NCBI GenBank assembly: GCA_022266195.1
Contig: WHVY01000001.1
Location: forward strand, 5,518,001-5,582,000
Direction: 5' to 3'
Length of the DNA stretch: 64,000 nucleotides
Source of the DNA: Tetranychus cinnabarinus
Lineage: Eukaryota > Arthropoda > Arachnida > Trombidiformes > Tetranychidae
Under the pieces are notes generated by a model, which did not search any database, was not told where the DNA came from, and was given only the letters and a program-made list of their open reading frames with translations. This document shows, piece after piece, positions 14,327 to 25,600 of this stretch (position 1 is its first letter; each line of letters begins with the position of its first letter). The position numbers were made by a program, and so were the translations under genes.

Positions 14327-15445
14327 CTAAACCGTTTCAGCTTTCACTTTTTTTGAATTATTTTCGATGGTCTTTTCTTTAGATTTACCATCAGCATTGC
14401 CATTAGTTTTCGCGTCATTTTCGTCGTTAACCTTTCTCTTCAGTTTAGTCTTACCAGATGGATAAACAATCAACTTAGCACCTTCAACAAATGGATGTTC
14501 ATCGTCAATTGGTTTTGAATCAAGTCTAGGAGTGCGAGGAATCAATTTCTTTAGAGAGCTTATTGGCTTTGTTAAATCAGCGTAGAATGGAACGGCCAAC
14601 GAGGCTTTTGATTTTATCTTTAATATCTGTACACAGTTTCCATAAATTTTGTAGACATTTCGCAAAATAAACTCTAAATTGTCGGCCAAGTGTTGCTCTG
14701 GTTGCTTGAACACGCCAAATTGAATACTGGTGTCAACTCCATGACCTGTCATGTAAAGTGTAGCAGTACGTAAAGCTCTTTCAAATGAGTGTTTTAAAGA
14801 AGATCCTTTATGCTTGAGAACCACACCAGTTGGGAATTTTTTCTTCTCAACCCAAAATTTTTGTCCTAAGAAACTGGGTAACAATTTGAATCTATTCTTG
14901 ATCAATCTGGTATCAGCAAGAAAAACATCATATGATGTAGCCAAGCGTCGCTTCATTTGAGGTAATCGATATTCAGTCAACAATTCTCGCATAGGCAAGA
15001 TGAACAGTCGATGTTTTACTAAATCTTCATCAACTCCAGCAGTCAACAGCTTTTGTGTGTAAAAATCTCGAGTCAAACGTAAATCTAGCTCTCTGTCCTT
15101 TAAAGGCTGGTGGCTTTTATCAATAACAATCAAACAAATTGTCGCATCAACCAGATCATGAAATGGATGAGGCACAGGTCGAAAATTATGAATATATGTA
15201 GTCATATTTGTCGGTGGAACTTTTAAAGTAATTTGTAAATGCATTTTATCATCCATCGAGAATCCAGCGAGCTGCAAGAATTTATCCTCTTGTTCTTCAA
15301 CGGAAAGCAAATTAATTTTCTTCTTTTTAACATTAGTTTCATTTAAACTATTTTCCTTAACCTTTTCAACTGATTTAGCGGCATAATTTTTGAAGACTCG
15401 AACCACTTCATCTATCTTTGTGCGCTCCACATAAGTTTCCATCAT
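14327..15445 (-). CDS. RSL1D1: Ribosomal L1 domain-containing protein (RSL1D1/UTP30-like)
   Basis: Single-exon gene, 372 aa. After a short helical N-terminus, about residues 40-290 form a ribosomal L1-like domain, with features such as LTRDFYTQKLLTAGVDEDLV, YDVFLADTRLI and FLGQKFWVEKKKFP typical of the RSL1D1 group (human cellular senescence-inhibited protein, yeast Utp30/Cic1). The tail is Lys-rich (KTKLKRKV..KSKEKT..SKKVKAE), suiting nucleolar targeting and RNA binding in ribosome biogenesis. Two Met codons open the frame; either could be used. The gene is divergent from the NRF-6-type gene (888 bp between starts) and convergent with the PLCXD-like gene. Confidence 0.85.
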   Translation of the reverse strand: MMETYVERTKIDEVVRVFKNYAAKSVEKVKENSLNETNVKKKKINLLSVEEQEDKFLQLAGFSMDDKMHLQITLKVPPTNMTTYIHNFRPVPHPFHDLVDATICLIVIDKSHQPLKDRELDLRLTRDFYTQKLLTAGVDEDLVKHRLFILPMRELLTEYRLPQMKRRLATSYDVFLADTRLIKNRFKLLPSFLGQKFWVEKKKFPTGVVLKHKGSSLKHSFERALRTATLYMTGHGVDTSIQFGVFKQPEQHLADNLEFILRNVYKIYGNCVQILKIKSKASLAVPFYADLTKPISSLKKLIPRTPRLDSKPIDDEHPFVEGAKLIVYPSGKTKLKRKVNDENDAKTNGNADGKSKEKTIENNSKKVKAETV

Positions 15446-16333
15446 TTGATACCAAAGATGATAAACAAAAACAATCGAGAATTGTAGTATAAATTAATGG
15501 CAACTAAAATAATTAACAGAATCAAATAATCACAAAAATACAAGAAAACAAAAAACACGTTTCAAAAATATTTAAACCAAATCAATAAAACCACGTTTGT
15601 TGGGATTCACAACAAAACAAACGCACCGCCCTCTATGGCTATTTTCTCGAGTACTTTCAGCGGGCTTTTCAATAGCTGACTCAATGAAATCTTTTCTTAA
15701 CTAATCATGAAAATCTGCTTTGAGCAATAAATTCATTTTTCCTGATATAAAACAGGTAATTTTATTCCAGAATCGAGAAGTAAATAGTCAGTTAGTAATT
15801 AGTTCAAGATCATCGAAATGAGACTTCCATTTGCCTCAATGGGAAAAACAAGTTCTCAATATTAACAGCGATAAATGTCAATGGCAAGAGCTTAGTTATT
15901 TATATTTGGTCCAAGCAATTGCCTGAAGCATATTATTAATTGTCCTTGAAGCTTGAATTGAATTGGATTTTTTCTTCTTCGAATGAAAATTTACCCAAAC
16001 TGAGTAAACCGAAAAATACACTCAGAAAATAAAATAACCAGGTTTAATGTTGAAATGAAATCATTGGTAACCCATTGAATTTTTACGTGAAACAAGTTGA
16101 ACTAGGAATAGTCAACATGGAAAAGCCAGTTTATTTGGAAATCGTAAAACTTGATTTAAAGGTTGATCATCTTCATCCTTGCTCTCTCTGGCTCACTTAA
16201 TTACAACATTGTAACTAAAGGTTTTCAATTTCAATATTTAGTGCATTGAGCTTAATGAATCAAGAGTTATTGTGTGTTTATCTGTGTGAGTTTCAACCTT
16301 TCACTGTTTGACACCTAATAGTTTCAACAAATC
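15446..16333. other. Intergenic region between two divergent genes
   Basis: 888 bp between the starts of the L1-domain gene (-) and the NRF-6-type gene (+). I see no coding exon. It must hold promoter elements of both genes, but no clear TATA box stands out on either side. Confidence 0.5.
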
Positions 16334-19300
16334 ATGAACATTAGTCTGAAACTTAGTTCTTCAATTGTTTCGATTCTCTTTATTTCTGTTTGTTTAGTGA
16401 ATTTGAGTAAAAGTGACCAGTCTTATGTAGATGACCAAATATCTTCAACCAAACCTTTCCATGCTAACCAAGGTACTTTGCTTAAGATTGGTTTCGCTGG
16501 AGCATTTTGGGACTACATCAAAACAAACCAACATAAATCAATAAATTTATCGTCTCAATGTGAACATAAACTTAATTTATACAGTGAATTGATAGATCAA
16601 GATGACCAGGAAGCTTTAAAAAGTAAGTTTGAATATCATCTTAATTTGAGTTGAAATCAAATTTAGGCACCAAACATTAGGTCCATTGTAAAGGTTCCTA
16701 AAAAGTACTCGGAATAAAGAAATTTTTTAGTGGAATTGAACGTTCAATGGATAAACTGGACTTAAGATCTTTGCTGAACTGATGCCGAAACTTTCTTAAA
16801 GGTCTTTGAGCTATTATTAATAATTTTATTTCAGTCTCAATACATTATTATGTTAAAACATTGGGTTTTGTTACTAAAAAGACACAAATAGCAACAATTG
16901 TTGCTTTTATGCACAAATTGAAACAAGTTGACAAAATGCTGAAAGTAAAATGGGCAAAAACGGGTAATAATTAACTTATTGTAAATTTAAACTCTATTAG
17001 TTTGTAGGGAATTAAAAACTGAATCCATTAGTACAGCTCAAAAGCTTCTCAGATCTATATTTTTCGAGAACATCGAGTTCAAAGTTGAAACTTCGATCGC
17101 TTTTTGTACAATAATGGAAGCCGATTTCTTGATGAAACGTCATTGTGCAGATGTTATTTTTGATGGTGAACCTGAAAATGAGTCTATTTCGAGAAATAAA
17201 ATATCCGATTTTCTGTAAAACAGATAAGATCGATTTTCACTTAAACCGAACTTTTTTTGTGACCGTGTAATTTAGAGATCTGAAACTTATGATTCATCCA
17301 TAAAAATTAGTTGGTCACATCATGGACTGAACGATTTTTTCAATTCGTTAATAGTTCTCTCGATTTTGGTCATTGACCGGAAAACTTTGAACCTCGATAT
17401 TTCGAGAATGATGACATCTACAATCATCATTCTATGATCAAACAATACATTTTATCATGCAAAATAATGCGGTATAACTCAAATTTTTCAATAACGAATA
17501 TCCATTCAACAAACAAGATTTGTGTTTGAGTAACCATTTAACTTTACGAATAATTTATAATTTGATAACACATACAATGCAATGCTATAACTTTTTGCGA
17601 CGGATCTTCAACAATACAATAGTTGAATATGTTTTAGTCCATATTGATATGTATTGTTTGATCATAGAATGATGATTGTAGATGTCATCATTCTCGAAAT
17701 ATCGAGGTTCAAAGTTTTCCGGTCAATGACCAAAATCGAGAGAACTATTAACGAATTGAAAAAATCGTTCAGTCCATGATGTGACCAACTAATTTTTATG
17801 GATGAATCATAAGTTTCAGATCTCTAAATTACACGGTCACAAAAAAAGTTCGGTTTAAGTGAAAATCGATCTTATCTGTTTTACAGAAAATCGGATATTT
17901 TATTTCTCGAAATAGACTCATTTTCAGGTTCACCATCAAAAATAACATCTGCACAATGACGTTTCATCAAGAAATCGGCTTCCATTATTGTACAAAAAGC
18001 GATCGAAGTTTCAACTTTGAACTCGATTTTCTCGAAGAATATAGATCGGAGAAGTTTTTGAACCGTACTAATGGATTCAGTTTTTAATTTCCTACAAACC
18101 TACAGAGTACAAATTTACAAGAAGTTAATTATTACCCGTTTTTGCCCATTTTACTTTCAGCATTTTGTCAACTTGTTTCAATTTGTGCATAAAAGCAACA
18201 ATTGTTGCTATTTGTGTCTTTTTAGTAACAATACCCAATGTTTTAACATAATAATGTATCGAGACTGAAATAAAATTATTAATAATAGCTCAAAGACCTT
18301 TAAGAAAGTTTCGGCATTAGTCCAGTAAAGATCTCAAGTTCTTCATAAGTCTAATTCCTCTGCGAAAATTCCCTTTATGTTCATTTCAAGTACTTCTTAG
18401 GACCTTTTATAATACAATGGATCTAGTGTTTGGTACCTAAATCTAATTTCAACTCGGATTATATCAAACTTAAATTGGGATTTAATTAAATTAGTTGCAA
18501 TATGATCTTTAATAAAGGCTTTCTTTGGCATTTGTTTCAATAGCCATTCTTTGACTATCGATGTTACAAATCATGCTATTCCGAAATATTACTGTTCTGT
18601 ACTTGAATTATTTTTGTTTTATCTCTAACTTGATCTATTGTTTGCTCTCAATAACAGTATTAACCTCATCGAGTCACTTACCTTCAAAGTTTTTTGAATC
18701 ATCATACTCGGATTTCGAAGGCTACAGTCAATGCTTAACGATTCAAGAAACTAATTATTGCTCAGCATCAGTTTTACCAGTCAATCAAACTCTTTATCCA
18801 CATTGGTTTTCATTGCGTTACAATGCTACAATTCACATCGGTTTTTGTCTTCCGACCTCTTGCTCACAGGACGATGTTGATAACCTTATATCTTCAGGTA
18901 AACACAAATGAACCTTTGTATTAATTATATAAACCGACTAATCATTTGCAAATTGTTTTTAATAGTTATGAAACCAATTGGTTGGGAAAAGGTTTACTTC
19001 CATGGCTGTCAAAGACCATCAACATTCACTCAAAGATTGGCGAAGGCAAATGCATCTCAAAAGTGGTCATTGTTAGTATAAAGATTCGCTTATTTTTGAC
19101 TATAAACACATAAAACAATTGATTGATAAATTTCGGATATTTTGTCATTCTCTAGAGCTTTTCTTGTTGTGATCATTGGACTGGTTTTAATATCATCATT
19201 AGTACATCATTTTGGGTTATATTTTACATTCAATTGCTTCTGGTTGAAGTATTTTGCTATTCAAGAAACTCATACAAATCTGATCAATGGCCATAAAAAA

Positions 19301-21129
19301 GGGAGAATCTTCATAATTGATCAAATGCGTATTTTGATTTCTTTCATATTCTTGCTTATTCATTACTTTGGTTTGATTCCCATGTCAAAGTTAATCTACA
19401 TGGCAGGTAAATTTGCGCTTTTCTCCTGAAATTCGCTTTGAAAGTGTTACAGATTCTCATATTTTCTTAATGTTTACAGAAAGTTTGGATACGATTACTT
19501 ACTATGCAAGTGGATGGGGCTTTCAACCAGTTAATAGTGATTGGATTTACAGTGGCATGATTTATGTCGGGTAAATTTTGTCTAATTTTCAACAAATATC
19601 CAGATTAATAATGAATTTTTTACAACAGAGGATCAGCCATTGGGTTACAGCTATGGGCAACAATAAAACCAAATACATCATTTTCAACTTACGTTAAATT
19701 GTTAATAAAACGATTAGTTTTGTGAGTAACCTCCATATTTAACTGTAATGCAAATACAGTATCAAAAATAATCGACGATCTCCTACTTTTTATGATTATT
19801 TAGGTATTGGCCAGTTTTGATGGTTGCAGTGGCGATGAAAATTGTTTTACCATTATTCGGTTCTGGTCCTATTTATTCCCTGCATACTGAATGGCGATCA
19901 AATGTTTGTAGCAATAACTTTTGGACTCTATTGCTGCATATCAACAATTACCAGAACGTTTATGATATGGTATTTAATGCGATTCTCAGTTTCATATTCA
20001 GAATGTGATCTAATACAAATCATTATTTGTCTCTGTCTTACAGTGTTTCTGCTATTTTTGGTCAATGGCGGTTGAATTTCATCTATTCATTTTGGCGCTA
20101 GGGATTGTCTATTTGTACAAAACAAGGCCAAAAATAGGAGTGATTGTTAATATTATCACTGTTCTGATTGGTTTGGTCTCAATATTTTGGATTTTTTATT
20201 CAAATAACATTGTTTACAGATTAGCCGGTTACTCTAATGAACATTTCTCGTGAGTATAACCCAATATTTTGACTCTAAACAAATTTTATTAATACTTAAA
20301 TCAATTTTTCTGTTTCAGGCAAGTTGAAACCTTCTTAATTCGCAGTTATACTCGCACGGAAGCCCATATATTTACCTATTCATTTAGCTTGTTAGTTACA
20401 TTTTATCTGATACAAAATCCAATGATAGTCATCTCCGAGGTGAGTCTTTTAATGACACCAATTGCAACAGTATAACTTACGATTTTTCTGTCTATCTTTA
20501 AACAGAGAACTGAGCGACTCATAACAATCATTCTGACCACACTAGTCATTTTACAATCATATTCACCAGGAATTTGGAATGTTTGGAGACTTGAAGGTAA
20601 TCGTGTCTGGTACGCAATCCACGCTTTAACCTGTAAAATAATATGCACACTTGGATTTGCTTGGATTGCCTTTTCTGTGCGTACACAAGCTTATACAGTG
20701 ATGGCAAATATACTATACGATGATAAAAAGCTTGATGCTAATGATAATAGCATTGATGGACCAAAGGAAAATGGTCAATCCAAGAATTTGAATGACAGAA
20801 CACCATCAACCAAATACAAGATGTTTTATGCAGCATCAAGAGCAACCTTTTTCGTCCATTACATTCTTTTTCTTTGGTACTTCTCTGGCAAATCGAAGAT
20901 CGTTTTTGATTATAGCGTAAGTGCACCATATATTCATCTTGATTTTCATGTTCAAACCAATTTTGATTAATGCCTTTCTCATTGTTTTCATTCACAGTTC
21001 CTCGCTGATTCAATATGTTTGATTATCTTTGCATATCTTGCTGGTTTAATATTTCACTATTTTGTAATAGGACCTTTTGAAAACATTGTTGGGTCTTTCA
21101 AATTGAAAAAATTTGGTAAATTCGAATAG
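16334..21129 (+). CDS. NRF-6-type acyltransferase (nose resistant to fluoxetine family)
   Basis: Eleven exons, all in phase: 16334-16622, 18658-18897, 18966-19071, 19156-19406, 19480-19570, 19629-19721, 19804-19969, 20044-20249, 20319-20439, 20506-20916 and 20998-21129; 701 aa. Residues 1-27 are a signal peptide. Exons 1-2 encode the Cys-containing NRF domain (EALKILTSSSHLPS, GYSQCLTIQ, GFCLPTSC). The rest is a multi-pass acyltransferase-3 domain: IDQMRILISFIFLLIHYFG, GSGPIYSL, a Cys followed by NNFWTLLLHINNY, and CFCYFWSMAVEFHLF. C. elegans relatives act in lipid or drug uptake through gut and hypodermis; the substrate here is unknown. The first intron is almost entirely a giant inverted repeat (see 16623-18480). 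The second copy around 32880-37090 is broken, so this is the only intact one in the window. Confidence 0.88.
16623..18480. repeat. Long inverted repeat (fold-back) filling intron 1 of the NRF-6-type gene
   Basis: The left arm, about 16625-17450, and the right arm, about 17649-18474, are reverse complements over roughly 800 bases with a spacer of about 200 bases. Near the spacer the arms match almost perfectly: ACATCTACAATCATCATTCT on the left has its exact complement on the right. Similarity decays outward but still reaches the exon 1 donor. No transposase-like frame is visible in the arms or spacer. The second copy at 33331-35098 shares the same arms and spacer, so this is a dispersed or duplicated fold-back element rather than chance. 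The outer motif is CACCAAACATTAGGTCCATT on the left and an imperfect complement on the right. Confidence 0.9.
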
Positions 21130-22684
21130 ATTTAACGATTTATTTTGTATTTCAAGAAGAAACCATTTCCGAAAAGAGTCAAACTTTTGCACACCGAAGT
21201 CCAGTTAATCAAATACATCAACATCTGTCATGCCACTTCCATCGTGATGCGTTATCATTTTTTGCGCTGGAAGATCTCTCGCTTCCCATCGTGATTTTGT
21301 AAAGAGATTTAAATTGTCAAACTATTCGATGATATTAATTTTGTAATATTTAAGGCTAATTAAAGTGTCAAATATTTATTTTAATAATTCAAACTCTCTT
21401 TCTGAATTCTTAAGCTTCACTGAATCCATCTTTTAATTATGTGATCGGATTGATCATAAACGTCGCTCGTTTTAGGATAAAATCTGTAACTAACGTGCAA
21501 ATTATTATATGTCACCACGCTTAACGTCTATCAGTGCCTAATGCGTATCTTCCCTCTCTTGTTAAAATGTCAACCAGAATTGTCGACCGTTCATCTAATT
21601 TCAATAAACTTGAGTAAAGTTAATAAAGCGAATGACAAAAATTTAGTCTTCAAAATTTGCTTTATTTTTACATTAATATTGTTTTAAGTGTTACAATTTT
21701 CATTTTGTCACTTTTACTCATTTCAATGTATGTTCAATTTTTGATTCTTGAATTTTCTTTCATTTTGACGCTTAATAATTTAGTTGCTGGATTTAGTCAA
21801 TGTTTATGTCGGTATTCAATTAATTTGGCCAATTTTCTCGATATTTTGATAGTTTTGACGATTTAGAACGGTTTTTAAATCGACCATAAAATCGATTTTC
21901 CTAATGCATTGAATAATTTGAGTAAGTTGAGATTTCCTTCATTCTCGAGTTAGGCGCATGGTTGATTTAAAAGAAGCAAATCTGGAACCTGGAAGGTAAA
22001 GAAACTCTCAATTGTGCTCAATTGTAATCAAAAGTGTTCTCTTCCTTTCCTCGTCTTCATCATCATCATCATCATCATCTTTCATTCCTATGTGAGTTTG
22101 AAGGTTCTAATATGTTTCTCCAAATGTAATGAAGGGAAAAAAGAAAAGACTTGATATAACACAACAAACAAGCCAAAATTACATCCAATACCAGGATCCT
22201 GTTGTGTGCATTGTTTTGTTAGTTAATTTCAACCCAATTTTATTTTCATTATTATTTTAGTTACTTTTAATAATTACAATTTAAAAGTGAAATTAGCAAG
22301 AGAGAAATGATTATTGTTATTATTGTTCATTCAATTTACAATTCAACATAATCCAATGGTTAAATCAAATAATCAAAAGGGAGAAGGCAAAAGTGTCAAC
22401 AACAACAAGACCAGTTTGCTTTGCTTTCCATTGTGATTACCATTGTTTACATTGTTTTTATTTACTGCCGATTATTTTCATCTATAATTATTGAAAATCA
22501 ACGTCATTATTTATTTGCACCATTGGAATCATCATCATCATCATCCACCCGATTCCTGCTTTAATCCTTTTTCTACAATTCTGAGCTTCTTTTTTGGTAA
22601 ATTGTGTTCATTTTTTTCCCTCTATCACTCGAGCTTTCCTTTGTTTTGTATTCACTCACGTTTCATTAGTATCATTGTTAAATA
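21130..22684. other. Intergenic; first part duplicated upstream of the TTC19-like gene
   Basis: From the NRF-6 stop to about 21610 the sequence matches 36540-37090, including the shared stretches ACGTCTATCAGTGCCTA and TGTCGACCGTTCA. The rest, to the acetylcholinesterase ATG, holds simple ATC repeats (about 22060-22080 and 22525-22545) and presumably the acetylcholinesterase promoter. No clear TATA box is visible. Confidence 0.6.
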
Positions 22685-25600
22685 ATGGTACCAATGTTTA
22701 ACCACAACATTAATCACTTTAATAATGTAATTGTGACAACTTTAACCCACCATCAATACACCAATAGTCGATGTAATAGTAATAATAATGTAATCAAGAG
22801 CATAACCAACTCGATCCTTAAGTCAGTTACTGTGTTTACTGTGAAAACCCTTTGGAATCATTTACTGGTTCCAATTGTAGTAATACTTTTATTTCAATCT
22901 TCAGCCAATGTTTTCTCCTCCGCCTTACCTCACTCTGAGATAAATTCATTGTATGCCGATGGACCTTCATCTTCATCCTCCTTTAACTCAGAGCACCATC
23001 ATCACCATCACCATAACGATCCATTAGTTGTGTTGACAAAAAAAGGTTATGTTCGTGGTCGATCAGTTGTTTCACCCACCGGTAAACCAGTTGATGCTTT
23101 TTTGGGTATCCGTTATGCAAAACCACCGACTGGAAAGTTTCGCTTTCGCCATCCTAAGCCCATCGATTCATGGCAAGGAATATTCAATGCAACCTCATTT
23201 TCAGGTGCATGTTACCAAGTCAATGATACCTTTTTTGGTAACTTTATGGGTGCCACCGAATGGAATCCAAATGTTCCCCTTGACGAGGATTGCCTATCAG
23301 TAAACATTTGGGTACCTCGACCTCGTCCCAAATCAGCAGCCGTTTTATTATGGATCTATGGAGGAGGCTTTTGGTCTGGAAGCTCGTCACTTGATTTTTA
23401 CGATGGTTCCGTTTTGGCTGGTGAAGAGTCAATCATTTTTGTCTCCATTAACTATCGTGTTGCCTCTCTTGGGTTTATTTTTTTTGACACCTCCGATGCT
23501 CCCGGTAATGCTGGACTTTTTGACCAGTTAATGGCCATGGAATGGATCCGTGAAAATATAGCTGCCTTTGGTGGTAATCCGGCAAACATAACCATTTTCG
23601 GTGAATCAGCTGGTGCAGTTTCAGCAGCTCTTCACTTGCTTTCACCTCTATCACGCAACGTTTTCAGCCAAGCCATTTTACAATCAGGCTCAGCAACCTG
23701 TCCATGGGCCATCTCTGATCGAAAAAAAGCCTATCAACGGAGCCTTGCACTTGCCCAAGCAGTTGGCTGTGGGTCAACCTCGACTCGCTCTGTACATGCC
23801 ATTATTGAATGTATGCAATCTATACCTGCCTCTGAATTGGTTGCCCAGGAAGAGACAACAACCGGTGTGGTTGAGTTTGCCTTTATACCCATTGTGGATG
23901 GATCCTTTCTCGATGAAGATCCCGAGGTTTCCCTGCGAACCAAAAATTTTAAACACACACCTATTTTGACTGGAAGCAATCGTGATGAGGGAACCTATTG
24001 GCTTGTTTACCATTCACCGCACATATTTAATTTAAGTGAAGGCATTTATATTTCGCGCAGTGAATTTCAATCCTTGATCCGGATCATTTATCCCCATCTG
24101 AGTCCTTTAGCCCAAGAAGCAGTTATCCAAGAGTATACACATTGGATTAATCCAGATGATCAAATTGAGAATCGTGAAGCAACTGATAAATTTGTTGGTG
24201 ATTACCATTTTACTTGTCCAGTTAATGAAATGTCATATCGTTATGCTCTTTATGGTAATGATGTTTGGACCTACCATTTTACCCATCGATCATCAAAAAG
24301 TTTTTGGCCTTCCTGGATGGGAGTTATTCATGGTGAGGAGATCAAATTTGTTCTTGGTGAACCATTAGATCCAGTTCATGGTTATACGCCTGCAGAAGTT
24401 CAATTAAGTAAACGGATAATGAGATATTGGGCCAATTTTGCCAGAACCGGGTAATCAATCAATTCGCAGTCAACCTTTCAACATTCACTTTTTCATTTGT
24501 TGATCTAATATTTTTGCTTTCCATTAAAAAATCTTCTAGCAATCCAAATAAACAATTTCCCGATGGTGATGATACGGAATCAATCGTGTGGCCTGAGTAC
24601 ACTGCTCATGAGAAAGAATATCTTGTCATTTCAACCAACGATTCATCAATTGGACGAGGTCTCAGGGCAAAACAATGTGCCTTTTGGAAAAACTTTTTAC
24701 CCAAACTTATCAATGCTCTTGGTAAGTAAATTTTAAATAGAAACCCATTTTCCTAAATAATTATTCATAAACATAATATGCTAAGAAGCATGATTTGTGT
24801 GTCCATTGGTTCATATTCAAGAAGAAAATGGTTTTTTATTCATGAACCTATTATAGCTTAATGAGAATTATCATTAATTACCTGAATCATGTTTCTAGCA
24901 TACTGAAGTGGATGTAAACTAGTAAAACGTAAGAAATGGGTTTTGTCAATTTTCTTGGTAATTATTTTTTCTTTCATAAAACCTGGAAAAATGTCATAAA
25001 ATATTTTTCATGTTTTACCCAAAAAAACACATAAAAAATGAATTTAATTGTTAGACATTTCTGCACGATATCTTATAATGAAATAACATGAAATCCTTAT
25101 TAGTAGTAAGTATTTATTGCCTTTGCTTGTCAATATTGCAATTTTCAGGTTTTTACCTTGTTTTTTACTTTCCAATCATTATTTATTCAGAGAGGCGCAA
25201 TGATTTACATATCCAAGTATAAACATTGCTCTGTTTATTTATCTAACAATTGAATTACCATGGTTTAATTTTCAATTACCAGGGAACCATTCGTGTTTTT
25301 TGGTACAAAGTTTGTACCCAAACCAATAACTCTGTAACAATAAACATTTAGTGAACCTAAATTTAGCAATTTAGTCAATTGTTTAGGAACAATTTACGAT
25401 GAAAATTGGAAATGGATCAAATTAAAGTCTCTCCATTAGCTGCAAAATTTTGCTCATTTCTCCGTGAGATTCAAGTCTAACAAAAAAATCTGGTCAACTA
25501 GGGCTAATGATTGACCATTTTATAGCAAATCTCATGCAACCCAACCTTTATTACCAACATCATTACAATCATCATTATTGTTGTTTAACTTATTTTTACT

